A DNA stretch of 35,286 nt from Blastococcus sp. Its GTDB lineage: Bacteria > Actinomycetota > Actinomycetes > Mycobacteriales > Geodermatophilaceae. Shown one piece after another: positions 15,212 through 23,009 of the stretch. The number at the start of each line of letters is the position of its first letter. Position 1 is the first letter of the stretch. A model generated the notes under the pieces. It made no database searches. It saw nothing but the letters and a program-made list of their open reading frames with translations, and had not been told where the DNA came from. The stretch covers positions 1 through 35,286 of the forward strand of contig JAOPWM010000148.1 in assembly GCA_025965695.1 (NCBI GenBank), written 5' to 3'. The position numbers and the translations under genes were made by a program.

Positions 15212-16030
15212 GTGGGCCAGCTGGACGGAAAGACCGTCATCGTCACCGGGGCCGCCCGGGGGATGGGGGCTGCGGAGGCCGCACTCATGGCGCGGGAGGG
15301 CGCGGCGGTCGTGGTCGCCGACGTGCTGCACGAGGAGGCGGAGGCGGTCGCCGAGGGCATCCGCCGCGACGGGGGACAGGCGGTCGGCGTCGCGCTGGAC
15401 GTGACCTCCGAGAGTGCGTGGTCCGCCGCGGTGGCGCGGGCGGAGCAGGACTTCGGGCGGATCGACGCGCTGGTGAACAACGCGGGCATCAGTTACCGGG
15501 TCGGCCTGCTGGACGCCGACCTCGACGACTGGAACCGGGTCATGGCCGTCAACCTCACCGGCCCGCTCCTCGGCATGCGCGCGGTGGTACCGGCCATGCG
15601 GCGGGCCGGCAACGGGTCGATCGTCAACGTGTCCTCGATCGCCGGACTCACCGCGTACCCGGCATCGGCCTACTCGGTGAGCAAGTGGGGCGTCCGTGGC
15701 CTGTCGAAGGTGGGCGCACTGGAGCTGGCTCCCCTCGGTATCCGGGTGAACTCCATCCACCCGGGCCTGATCGACACCCCGATGCTCGACAACGCGCCGG
15801 CGGTCATGCGGACCGCCTTCGCCGACGGCACCCCCGCCAAGCGCGCGGGGCGGCCCGAGGAGGTCGCCGCGCTGGTCCTCTTCCTCTGCTCCGACGGTTC
15901 GTCCTACATCAACGGCGCCGAGATCGCCGTCGACGGCGGCTTCACGGCCGGCGGCGCTTTCCGCGGCGTCCTCAACGGCATCGAGGCCCTCAACGGAGCG
16001 CCGGTCGCGCTCCGCACGGAGGGTGCATGA
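15212..16030 (+). CDS. short-chain dehydrogenase/reductase, hydroxysteroid-dehydrogenase-like
   Basis: A 272-residue classical SDR: TGAARGMG at residues 12-19 for the cofactor, NNAGIS, catalytic Ser in NVSSIAG, and Tyr/Lys in AYSVSKWG. The sequence around LDVTSESAW and the C-terminal VDGGFTAGGAFRG resembles the 3-alpha/20-beta-hydroxysteroid dehydrogenase group, which oxidises ring or side-chain alcohols. GTG 15212 follows GAGGAG and lies 10 bases after the importer fusion gene, so it belongs to the same transcript. The stop overlaps the next gene as ATGA. It may produce the ketone that a Baeyer-Villiger enzyme needs; the substrate is not determined. Confidence 0.9.
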   Translation: MGQLDGKTVIVTGAARGMGAAEAALMAREGAAVVVADVLHEEAEAVAEGIRRDGGQAVGVALDVTSESAWSAAVARAEQDFGRIDALVNNAGISYRVGLLDADLDDWNRVMAVNLTGPLLGMRAVVPAMRRAGNGSIVNVSSIAGLTAYPASAYSVSKWGVRGLSKVGALELAPLGIRVNSIHPGLIDTPMLDNAPAVMRTAFADGTPAKRAGRPEEVAALVLFLCSDGSSYINGAEIAVDGGFTAGGAFRGVLNGIEALNGAPVALRTEGA

Positions 16031-16677
16031 CAGCGCTCGACAGCTGGGATCCCGCCCGGACGGCGCTGCTGTCCATGGACTGTCAGAACGACATCTGCCA
16101 CGAGCGCGGCGTCTTCACCGGTCCGATCGCGGCGCAGGTCGCCGCCACCGGGGTGTTCGCCCGCATCGCCGAGTGCCTCGCCGCTGCGCGGGCGGCCGGA
16201 ATCCTCGTCGTCCATGTGCGCCACCTGACCGACCCGACGGCCGGTCCCGGATCCCGGGAGAGCAGCCGGGTCCTGCGCGGCATGCGCCGTGTCGGCGCCC
16301 TGGTGCCCGGGACGTGGGGGGCCGAGATCGTCGACGAGGCGCGCCCGGCCGACGGCGAACTCGTCGTCGACAAGCACCGGATCAGCGCCTTCGCCGGCAC
16401 CGACCTCGATCGGGTGCTACGCCAGCGCGGCGTCGACTCCCTCGTGCTGACCGGGATCAGCACGTCGTTCGTCGTCGAGGGGACCGCCCGGGATGCGGTC
16501 GACCGGGGATTCCGGACCGCCGTCGTGAGCGACGGCTGCGCCGACCTCGACCCGGAGACGCACCGGCTGGCGGTCGAGCGCGTCCTCCCCATGCTCGCGA
16601 CGGTGACCGACTCGGCCGCCGTCGCCCGGTGGCTCGCCACCGAACCCACCTCGCCGCTCGCGGCGGCAACTCCGTAG
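16027..16677 (+). CDS. isochorismatase-like (cysteine hydrolase family) protein lacking the catalytic Cys
   Basis: A 216-residue member of the isochorismatase superfamily. Of the usual Asp-Lys-Cys triad, Asp18 (SMDCQND) and Lys116 (VDKHRISAF) are present. The nucleophile position, normally Cys in a motif like TGVxTNxCVExTA, reads TGISTSFVVEGTA, so Val149 replaces Cys. Amidases and nicotinamidases of this family need that Cys, whereas true isochorismatases, which cleave a vinyl ether, do without it. The protein could therefore cleave a vinyl ether or act without covalent catalysis. It overlaps the SDR gene by ATGA and precedes a luciferase-like oxidoreductase gene. Confidence 0.88.
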   Translation: MTALDSWDPARTALLSMDCQNDICHERGVFTGPIAAQVAATGVFARIAECLAAARAAGILVVHVRHLTDPTAGPGSRESSRVLRGMRRVGALVPGTWGAEIVDEARPADGELVVDKHRISAFAGTDLDRVLRQRGVDSLVLTGISTSFVVEGTARDAVDRGFRTAVVSDGCADLDPETHRLAVERVLPMLATVTDSAAVARWLATEPTSPLAAATP

Positions 16678-16691
16678 TGAGGGAGCCACAC

Positions 16692-17666
16692 ATGCAGTTC
16701 GGATACGTCCTGGCCGGTCAGTACCTTCCGCAGGACGACCTGCAGGTCCGCCTGCGCGAGGCCCTCGAGCAGGTGCGCGCCGCCAAGCAGGCCGGCTTCA
16801 CGTCGATCTGGGCGACCCAGCACTTCCTCGCCGACTTCCAGTTCCTGCAGACCCTGCCCTTCCTCGCCCGGCTGTCGGCGGAGGCCGAGGGGATGACGGT
16901 CGGCTCCGCCGTGCTGATCGCGCCGCTGTACTCCCCGGTGCTGCTCGCCGAGGAGGTCGCCACGCTCGACGTGCTGACCGGTGGCCGGTTCGTGCTGGGC
17001 GCCGGGGCGGGGTACCGGGACGCGGAGTTCAATGCGTTCGGCATCAACCGCTCGGAGCGCCTCGGCCGGCTGTCGGAAATGGTGGAGCTGCAGCGGAAGC
17101 TGTGGAGCGGCGAGCCGGTGACCTACCACGGCAAGTACCTGCACCTGGACGACGCGCAGATGCAGATGCCCCCCGTGCAGCGGGAGAAGCTGCCGATCTG
17201 GATCGGCGCCCAGGGACCGAAGGGACTCGCCCAGGCCGCCGCGATCGGGGACGAGTGGCTGGTGTCCCCGGAGCTGTCGCTGGCGTCCATCGCGGAGCGT
17301 CAGCAGACCTACAAGGACGCGCTCCCTGCCGGGGTGTCGGCCGAGGACAAGCTCTTCCCGGCGCTGCGCGAGGCGTACTGCGCCAAGAACTACGAGGACG
17401 CCGTCCGGATCGCGAAGCCGGCGCTGGAGACGAAGTACGCGGCCTACGCCTCCTGGGGCCACGAGGTCGGCTCGTTCGACGACATGGCCCGGGGCTCGTT
17501 CGTCCTCGGCTCGCCCGACGACTGCGTGGAGCGCGTGCAGGACTACCGGACGACCCTCGGCAGCAAGTTCCTCGGCATGCGCATGCAGTGGCCCGGCCTG
17601 GAGCAGCGCGACGTGCTCGACAGCATCGGCGCCTTCGCCGAGGTCATCGATCGCTGCGGGTCCTGA
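16692..17666 (+). CDS. luciferase-like (LLM class) flavin-dependent oxidoreductase
   Basis: A 324-residue TIM-barrel protein of the bacterial luciferase family. Recognisable parts are FGYVLAGQYLP at the start, TSIWATQHFLADFQFLQTLPFLARL, then LLAEEVATLDVLTGGRFVLGAGAGY and the IWIGAQGPKGLAQAA region that contacts the flavin phosphate. Members are either FMN/FMNH2 monooxygenases or F420-dependent dehydrogenases; the sequence alone does not settle which. ATG 16692 follows GAGGGAG. It lies 14 bases after the isochorismatase-like gene within the large importer transcript, so it may oxidise the imported compound or a CoA derivative. Confidence 0.9.
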   Translation: MQFGYVLAGQYLPQDDLQVRLREALEQVRAAKQAGFTSIWATQHFLADFQFLQTLPFLARLSAEAEGMTVGSAVLIAPLYSPVLLAEEVATLDVLTGGRFVLGAGAGYRDAEFNAFGINRSERLGRLSEMVELQRKLWSGEPVTYHGKYLHLDDAQMQMPPVQREKLPIWIGAQGPKGLAQAAAIGDEWLVSPELSLASIAERQQTYKDALPAGVSAEDKLFPALREAYCAKNYEDAVRIAKPALETKYAAYASWGHEVGSFDDMARGSFVLGSPDDCVERVQDYRTTLGSKFLGMRMQWPGLEQRDVLDSIGAFAEVIDRCGS

Positions 17667-17704
17667 CCGCGCCACCACCGACTGACACGGACAGGAGCAG
17701 GAAG

Positions 17705-19285
17705 ATGCCGAGCGATGTGGCGCACCTGACGATCGGAGAGCTGCTCGACCGCGCGGTCGAGCGTTTCGGGGACCGGGAGGCCTACGTCTTCGAGGACCGG
17801 CGGCTGACCTATGCGCAGCTGTCCGAGGAGACCGACCAGTGGGCGCGCGCGCTCATGGCCGCCGGTGTGCGGCCGGGGGACAAGGTCTCGCTCTGGATGC
17901 CCAACCGGATCGAGTGGGTCCTGGTCTTCCTCGCCGTGTCCCGTATCGGCGCCGCACTGGTACCGGTCAACACCGGCTTCCGGTCGGACGAGGCCGCCTA
18001 CGTCGTCGGCCAGTCGGACTCCGTCATGCTCATCGTGTCGGCCGAGGTGCGCGGTCGCTCGCTGGCCGAGGAGGGCCTCGCGGTCCTGCGCGACGAGCAG
18101 GTCAGCGCGGGCACGCTGGTCGTCGTCGGGGGGCCGGCACCGGCGGGCGCCCTCGCGGTCGAGGACCTGCTCGCGCGGGCGCCCGAGGTCAGCCCCGAGG
18201 AGCTCGCCGCACGCATTGCCACGGTGCGCCACGAGGACGTCGTGCTCACGCTCTACACGTCGGGTACCACGGGCTTCCCCAAGGGTGCGATGCACTCGCA
18301 CAAGGTCATCCGCAACATGAGCGATGCGGCCGACCGGATGAAGCTGACCCCGGAGGACACCGTCGTCCTCTACCTGCCGCTCTACCACGTGTTCGGTGCC
18401 GCCGCCGTGCTCAGCTACATGTACTCCGGCGGCAGCATCGTGCTCGTCGAGACCTACGACGTCGGCCGGTCGCTGGAGCTCATGGAGCGCGAGCGGGCGA
18501 CGGTCGTCTACGGGATCAGCACGATGTTCTACGACCAGATGCAGCACCCTGACTTCGACACGCGGGACCTCTCCTCGATACGGCTCTGCATCACGCCGGG
18601 CACCGCCGACCTGGTCCGGCTGAACTCGGAGAAGATGGGGCCCTCGGTCAACGTCTACGGCATGACCGAGTCGACGTCGATGACGACGCTGGCCACCCTC
18701 GACGACCCGATGGACATGCGGGCCGAGACCGTCGGCCGGCCCCTGCCCGGCTTCGAGGTGAAGATCGTCGGTGCCGACGGGGAGACCGTGGGCCCGGACG
18801 TCGTGGGCGAGCTGGTGGTGCGCGGCCACCCCGTGATGCTCGGGTACTACAAGAAGCCCGAGGCGACCGCGGAGGTGCTCGACGCCGACGGGTGGTTCCG
18901 CACCGGCGATGCCGCGTCCCTCACGCCCGACGGGTACGTCCGGTACGCGGGACGGATCAAGGAGATCCTGCGGGTGGGCGGTGAGAACGTCGACCCGATC
19001 GAGGTCGAGACCGTCCTCATGCGCCACCCCGCCGTGGCCATGGCCTCGCTCATCGGCATCCCGGACGAGCGACTCGACGAGGTGGGCGTGGCCTACGTGC
19101 AACTGCTCCGGGGCGCCGAGGCCACCTCCGAGGAACTGCGCGCGTTCCTCAAGGAGCGGCTGGCCGCGTTCAAGGTGCCCCGGCACGTCGTGCTCACCGG
19201 CGAGTTCCCCAAGACGGGGAGCGGCAAGATCCAGAAGTTCGTGCTCAGGCAGCAGTTCCTGGAGCAGTCCGGGGCCGAGGGGTGA
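17705..19285 (+). CDS. acyl-CoA ligase (AMP-forming)
   Basis: A 526-residue ANL-superfamily ligase that activates a carboxylic acid to its CoA thioester through an acyl-AMP. The AMP-binding loop YTSGTTGFPKG begins at residue 184, YGMTES at 318 is the aromatic/A5 motif, GWFRTGDAA is A7, RIKEILRVGGENV is the hinge A8 region, and the catalytic Lys is Lys508 in KTGSGKIQK. ATG 17705 follows GGAGCAGGAAG. It shares the transcript with the importer, so it probably traps the imported acid as CoA ester. The stop overlaps a thioesterase gene as GTGA. The preferred acid cannot be deduced. Confidence 0.93.
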   Translation: MPSDVAHLTIGELLDRAVERFGDREAYVFEDRRLTYAQLSEETDQWARALMAAGVRPGDKVSLWMPNRIEWVLVFLAVSRIGAALVPVNTGFRSDEAAYVVGQSDSVMLIVSAEVRGRSLAEEGLAVLRDEQVSAGTLVVVGGPAPAGALAVEDLLARAPEVSPEELAARIATVRHEDVVLTLYTSGTTGFPKGAMHSHKVIRNMSDAADRMKLTPEDTVVLYLPLYHVFGAAAVLSYMYSGGSIVLVETYDVGRSLELMERERATVVYGISTMFYDQMQHPDFDTRDLSSIRLCITPGTADLVRLNSEKMGPSVNVYGMTESTSMTTLATLDDPMDMRAETVGRPLPGFEVKIVGADGETVGPDVVGELVVRGHPVMLGYYKKPEATAEVLDADGWFRTGDAASLTPDGYVRYAGRIKEILRVGGENVDPIEVETVLMRHPAVAMASLIGIPDERLDEVGVAYVQLLRGAEATSEELRAFLKERLAAFKVPRHVVLTGEFPKTGSGKIQKFVLRQQFLEQSGAEG

Positions 19286-19707
19286 CGGCGAGCTTCGCGG
19301 AGTTCCTGGAGCACGGTCTCGGTCCGCGGTTCGCGGCGGCGCACCTGGGGGTCGAGGTCGTCCACTGCGGCGACGGAAAGGCCCGCATGCGGCTCCGCGT
19401 ACGCCCGGAACTGATGCAGAACGCCGGGGTGCTGCAGGGTGGGATCACCGCGACGCTGATCGACATCACCATGGCGTGGGCGGTGCTGTCGGTGGTCTAT
19501 CCCCGGCACGCGCCGACCGTCGACCTGAACGTCAGCTACCTGCGCCCGATCGTCGAGGAGACGATCGAGTGCGAGGCGATCGTGGTCCGCGCAGGGCGCT
19601 CGGTGGCGCACGTGCGCGCCGAGGTGATGACGGAGTCGGGGGCGCTCGCGGCCACGGGGTCGGCCAACTTCCTCGTGACCGATCCCCTCAGCACCCGGGT
19701 GGGCTGA
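19282..19707 (+). CDS. PaaI-type hotdog thioesterase
   Basis: A 141-residue single hotdog domain of the PaaI/acyl-CoA thioesterase family. The active-site helix region reads NAGVLQGGITATLIDITMAW: Asn47, Gln52-Gly-Gly in the place of the commoner His-Gly-Gly, and Asp61. The later strand TVDLNVSYLRPI is typical. Such enzymes release CoA from dead-end or slow thioesters. GTG 19282 overlaps the ligase stop by four bases and its own stop overlaps the next gene by one, so ligase, thioesterase and CoA-transferase are tightly coupled. It may guard against CoA sequestration in this pathway. Confidence 0.9.
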   Translation: MTASFAEFLEHGLGPRFAAAHLGVEVVHCGDGKARMRLRVRPELMQNAGVLQGGITATLIDITMAWAVLSVVYPRHAPTVDLNVSYLRPIVEETIECEAIVVRAGRSVAHVRAEVMTESGALAATGSANFLVTDPLSTRVG

Positions 19708-20768
19708 TGACGGGTGACGGCGCAGACGCGCCTCCGCTGGCCGGCATCCGGGTGGTGGACCTCTGCAGTTACTACCCCGGCCCGCTGTGCACCTCGATCC
19801 TCGCCGACCTGGGTGCCGACGTGGTCAAGGTGGAACGGCCCGGCGGCGGTGATCCCGGACGGACCGTGACGCCCGGCACCCATCGGGTGCTCAACCGGCG
19901 CAAGCGGGTGGTGCAGCTCGACCTGAAGAGCGCCGCCGACCGGTCGGCCGTCCTCGAGCTGACCGACGGTGCGGACGTGGTCGTCGTGGCGTTCCGCTCC
20001 GGGGGGGCCGAGCGGCTGGGCGTCGGCGGCGCGCAGCTGACCGCGCGCAACCCCCGCCTCGTCCACTGTTCGATCAGCGGCTTCGGTTCGGCCTCGACGG
20101 CGTCAGCGCACGACTTCGACGTCTCTGCCCGCTCCGGGGTGCTCTGGATGTCCGGCGATGCGGACGGGCAACCCCGCCAGACCGGCATGGTCCCGCACGT
20201 CGACGTCGCCACGGCTTCGTACGCCGCGCAGGCCATCCTCGCGGCGTTGTTCCGCCGGGAGCGCACCGGCACCGGCGCCTGCCTCGAGGTCCCGATGACC
20301 GCGGCGGCGCTCAAGCTGCTCGAGCCGCGGCTGGCAGACCACGAGGCGGCCGGCCTGCCGTCGCGTCGGGCTTTCCTCGACCGGCCCGCCTACGCCGCCT
20401 TCCGGGCCGGGGACGACCGGCTGGTCGCACTGGCGGCTGTCACCGACGAGGACTGGGCCGGGCTGCTGGCCGTACTGGGGCCGGCCGGTCTGCCCGACGA
20501 CCCGCGGCTGCGGTCGGCGGCGGGCCGGAGAAGGCACGCCGACGTCGTCCGGACCGGACTGGACGCTGCCTTCGCGACCCGCCCGGCTGCGGAGTGGATC
20601 GAGCGACTGGAGGCGGTGGACGTGCCGGTGGCCCCGGTGCAGTCCCCGGCGGAACTGGCCGGGGACCCGCTGATCGCCGCGCTCGAGGTGCTGCTCCCGG
20701 GAGAGGACGGCCTCGAGGTCGCCTTCCCGGTCTCCGGGCTCGGCGTCACGCCGGCTGTCGCCCGGTGA
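19707..20768 (+). CDS. CaiB/BaiF family CoA-transferase
   Basis: A 353-residue family III CoA-transferase or alpha-methylacyl-CoA racemase relative. The N-terminal signature is GIRVVDLCSYYPGPLCTSILADLGADVVKVERPGGGD. The catalytic Asp is probably Asp136 in HDFDVSARSG, matching the YDxxxQAxSG pattern although Gln is Ser. The length is shorter than the usual 390-430 residues, closer to racemases (about 360). It would either exchange CoA between acids or invert a 2-methyl branch so that beta-oxidation can proceed; the second would suit a branched side chain. ATG 19707 overlaps the thioesterase stop as TGATG. Confidence 0.9.
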   Translation: MTGDGADAPPLAGIRVVDLCSYYPGPLCTSILADLGADVVKVERPGGGDPGRTVTPGTHRVLNRRKRVVQLDLKSAADRSAVLELTDGADVVVVAFRSGGAERLGVGGAQLTARNPRLVHCSISGFGSASTASAHDFDVSARSGVLWMSGDADGQPRQTGMVPHVDVATASYAAQAILAALFRRERTGTGACLEVPMTAAALKLLEPRLADHEAAGLPSRRAFLDRPAYAAFRAGDDRLVALAAVTDEDWAGLLAVLGPAGLPDDPRLRSAAGRRRHADVVRTGLDAAFATRPAAEWIERLEAVDVPVAPVQSPAELAGDPLIAALEVLLPGEDGLEVAFPVSGLGVTPAVAR

Positions 20769-20794
20769 CCGCCCGGCCGCGACCGAGGACGGGG

Positions 20795-21757
20795 ATGTAC
20801 CGCGGGGGGCGGCCACGCACACCCGCGGTCGAGCCTGCGGTGGAGACCGAGGCCGAGGCGGCCGACCGTCGGCGGGGGCTCTTCGCCGCGATCGCCGCCA
20901 ACGTCCTGTGGGGCGTCTTCCCGCTCTTCTGGCCGCTGCTGAAGCCGGCCTCGGCCATGGAGATCCTCGCCCACCGGATGGTGTGGTCGCTGTTGTTCGT
21001 CGTCGTCCTGCTCGGGGGGACCCGCCGTCTCAGGGGCATGCGGGCGCTGCTGCGGCAACGGCGCGCGATGCTGGCGCTGACCGGCGCCGCCCTGTTCCAG
21101 GGGGTGAACTGGGGCACCTACATCTACGCGGTGAACAGCGGGCACGTCCTGCAGGCGTCGCTGGGTTACTTCATCACCCCCCTGCTGGTGGTGCTGCTGG
21201 CCGTGGTGGTCCTGCGGGAGTCCCTGCGGCCGTTCCAGTGGCTGGCCGTCGGGCTCGGTGTCGTGGCCGTCGTCGTGCTGACCATCGACTACGGGCGGCC
21301 GCCGTGGCTCGCGCTCGTCCTGGGTGGTTGCTTCGCCGCCTACGGGTTCCTGAAGCGGGCGGCCGGCAGCGGTGCCATCGAGGGCGTCGCCGTCGAGACG
21401 GGGATCCTGGCCGGTCCCGCGCTTGTCTGGATCCTCTGGCTCGGGTCTCAGGGGGAGGGCACCTTCTCCACCGCAGCACCGGCCCACGCCCTCCTGATGT
21501 TCAGTTCGGGCTTGCTGACCATGCTCCCGCTGCTGTTCTTCGGCGCCGCGGCCACCCGGTTGTCGCTCACCACGCTCGGTCTCCTGCAGTACCTGGCGCC
21601 GGTCATCCAGTGGGTCATCGGCGTCGCCGTGGTCCACGAGCCGATGCCGCTCTCGCGGTTGCTCGGTTTCGCCCTCGTCTGGTGCGCCCTGGTGATGCTG
21701 GCACTGGACGGCTGGCGGGGCGCCCGCCCCGTCGTGGCGGCTGCGGAGAGCCGGTGA
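20795..21757 (+). CDS. RarD/EamA-like membrane transporter
   Basis: A 320-residue polytopic membrane protein of the drug/metabolite transporter superfamily, RarD branch. About ten hydrophobic segments are visible, starting RRGLFAAIAANVLWGVFPLFWPLLK. Landmarks are GVNWGTYIYAVNSGHVLQASLGYFITPLLVVLLA and TTLGLLQYLAPVIQWVIGV, which are characteristic of RarD. ATG 20795 is chosen because GAGGA lies 5 bases upstream; GTG 20765, overlapping the previous stop, is an alternative that adds ten polar residues. It may export a metabolite or have no link to the pathway; its position at the end of the long transcript is the only clue. Confidence 0.88.
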   Translation: MYRGGRPRTPAVEPAVETEAEAADRRRGLFAAIAANVLWGVFPLFWPLLKPASAMEILAHRMVWSLLFVVVLLGGTRRLRGMRALLRQRRAMLALTGAALFQGVNWGTYIYAVNSGHVLQASLGYFITPLLVVLLAVVVLRESLRPFQWLAVGLGVVAVVVLTIDYGRPPWLALVLGGCFAAYGFLKRAAGSGAIEGVAVETGILAGPALVWILWLGSQGEGTFSTAAPAHALLMFSSGLLTMLPLLFFGAAATRLSLTTLGLLQYLAPVIQWVIGVAVVHEPMPLSRLLGFALVWCALVMLALDGWRGARPVVAAAESR

Positions 21758-21759
21758 CA

Positions 21760-21774
21760 TCGCAGACCCTGCGA
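21760..21774. repeat. short inverted repeat after the RarD gene
   Basis: TCGCAG (21760-21765), ACC, CTGCGA (21769-21774): a perfect 6-base inverted repeat 2 bases after the RarD stop. The stem is short and no T-run follows. It may be a weak terminator or a regulatory half of the next promoter. Confidence 0.35.
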
Positions 21775-21786
21775 CGTAAGCTCCGT

Positions 21787-21807
21787 ACAATCATCATCAG
21801 TATTAGC
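21787..21807 (+). promoter_or_regulatory. AT-rich element upstream of the second thiolase gene
   Basis: CAATCATCATCAGTATTAG (21788-21806) stands out from the GC-rich surroundings 38 bases before the thiolase start. It shares AATCATCAT and TTAGC with the reverse complement of the element in the promoter at 5692-5720. I cannot place a convincing -35 box here. Confidence 0.5.
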
Positions 21808-21844
21808 CAGCGTTGCCTGCCCACCGCCTGCCCGAGGAGTTCCC

Positions 21845-22996
21845 GTGTCCGTTCGTGAAGCTGTCGTCGTCGAGGCCGTCCGCACGCCGATCGGGAAGCG
21901 CAACGGGTCGCTGTCGAACGTGCACGCGGTCGACCTGTCGGCGCACGTCCTCAAGGCCCTCGTGGAGCGGACCGGCATCGACCCGGCCGAGATCGACGAC
22001 GTCATCTGGGGCTGCGTCTCCCAGGTCGGCGAGCAGTCCAGCAACGTCGGCCGGTTCGGTGTCCTGGCCGCCGGTTGGCCCGAGAGCGTCCCCGCGGTCA
22101 CCATCAACCGGGCCTGCGGGTCCAGCCAACAGGCGCTGGACCAGGCCGCCCACGCGGTCATGGCCGGCGCGTACGACGTCGTCGTCGCCGGGGGCGTCGA
22201 GATGATGAGCCGCGTTCCGCTCGGCTCGGCCCGCGCGACCGGCTTCCCCTACGGCCAGACGGTCTTCGACCGCTACGGCATCGAGGGCTTCAGCCAGGGG
22301 ACGGGCGCGGAGATGATCGCGGCGAAGTGGGGTCTCTCCCGCGAGACCCTCGACGCGTTCGCCGCCCGGTCGCACGAGCTGGGCGCCGCCGCCGTCGACG
22401 CCGGTGCCTTCGACGAGCAGATCGCGCCCGTCATCACCGAGAACGGGCTCTTCGCCCACGACGAGGGCCTGCGCCGCGGCACCACCGTCGAGACGCTGTC
22501 GAAGCTCAAGCCCTCGTTCGTGGAGGACGGCCTCATCCACGCGGGGAACGCCTCGCAGGTCTCCGACGGTGCCTCTGCGCTGCTCGTGACCACGCCCGAG
22601 AAGGCCGCGCAGCTGGGTCTGCGCCCGCTGGTGCGGTACCACTCCGGCGCCGTCGCGGGCGACGACCCGGTGATGATGCTGACCGCGCCGATCCCGGCCA
22701 CGGCCAAGGTCCTGAAGCGGGCGGGGCTGACCATCGACGACATCGGCGCCTTCGAGGTCAACGAGGCCTTCGCCCCGGTGCCGCTGGCGTGGCTGGCGGA
22801 GACGGGGGCCGACCCGGCGCGGCTCAACCCCCTGGGTGGCGCGATCGCCTTCGGGCACCCGCTCGGTGGCTCGGGTGGGGTCCTGGCGACCCGGCTCATC
22901 CACCACATGCGGGCCAACGGCATCCGCTACGGGCTGCAGACGATGTGCGAGGGCGGCGGCACCGCCAACGCCACCATCCTCGAGCTCGTCGGCTGA
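21845..22996 (+). CDS. acetyl-CoA C-acyltransferase (thiolase)
   Basis: A 383-residue classical degradative thiolase. The acylated nucleophile is Cys91 in NRACGSSQQAL, His338 lies in AFGHPLGGSGG, and the proton-relay Cys368 lies in MCEGGGTANA. It would cleave a 3-ketoacyl-CoA with free CoA. GTG 21845 follows CCGAGGAG. The overall sequence (VRTPIGKRNGSLSNVHAVDL) is close to FadA5/FadA6-like thiolases of actinobacteria. It has its own upstream AT-rich control element and is followed 13 bases later by a PaaK-like ligase gene. Confidence 0.94.
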   Translation: MSVREAVVVEAVRTPIGKRNGSLSNVHAVDLSAHVLKALVERTGIDPAEIDDVIWGCVSQVGEQSSNVGRFGVLAAGWPESVPAVTINRACGSSQQALDQAAHAVMAGAYDVVVAGGVEMMSRVPLGSARATGFPYGQTVFDRYGIEGFSQGTGAEMIAAKWGLSRETLDAFAARSHELGAAAVDAGAFDEQIAPVITENGLFAHDEGLRRGTTVETLSKLKPSFVEDGLIHAGNASQVSDGASALLVTTPEKAAQLGLRPLVRYHSGAVAGDDPVMMLTAPIPATAKVLKRAGLTIDDIGAFEVNEAFAPVPLAWLAETGADPARLNPLGGAIAFGHPLGGSGGVLATRLIHHMRANGIRYGLQTMCEGGGTANATILELVG

Positions 22997-23009
22997 TCGG
23001 GACGCGACG

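Noticed and set aside
17543-19186. 547-codon minus-strand open frame opposite the ligase
   Set aside because: Antisense shadow; the plus strand carries a ligase with all motifs.
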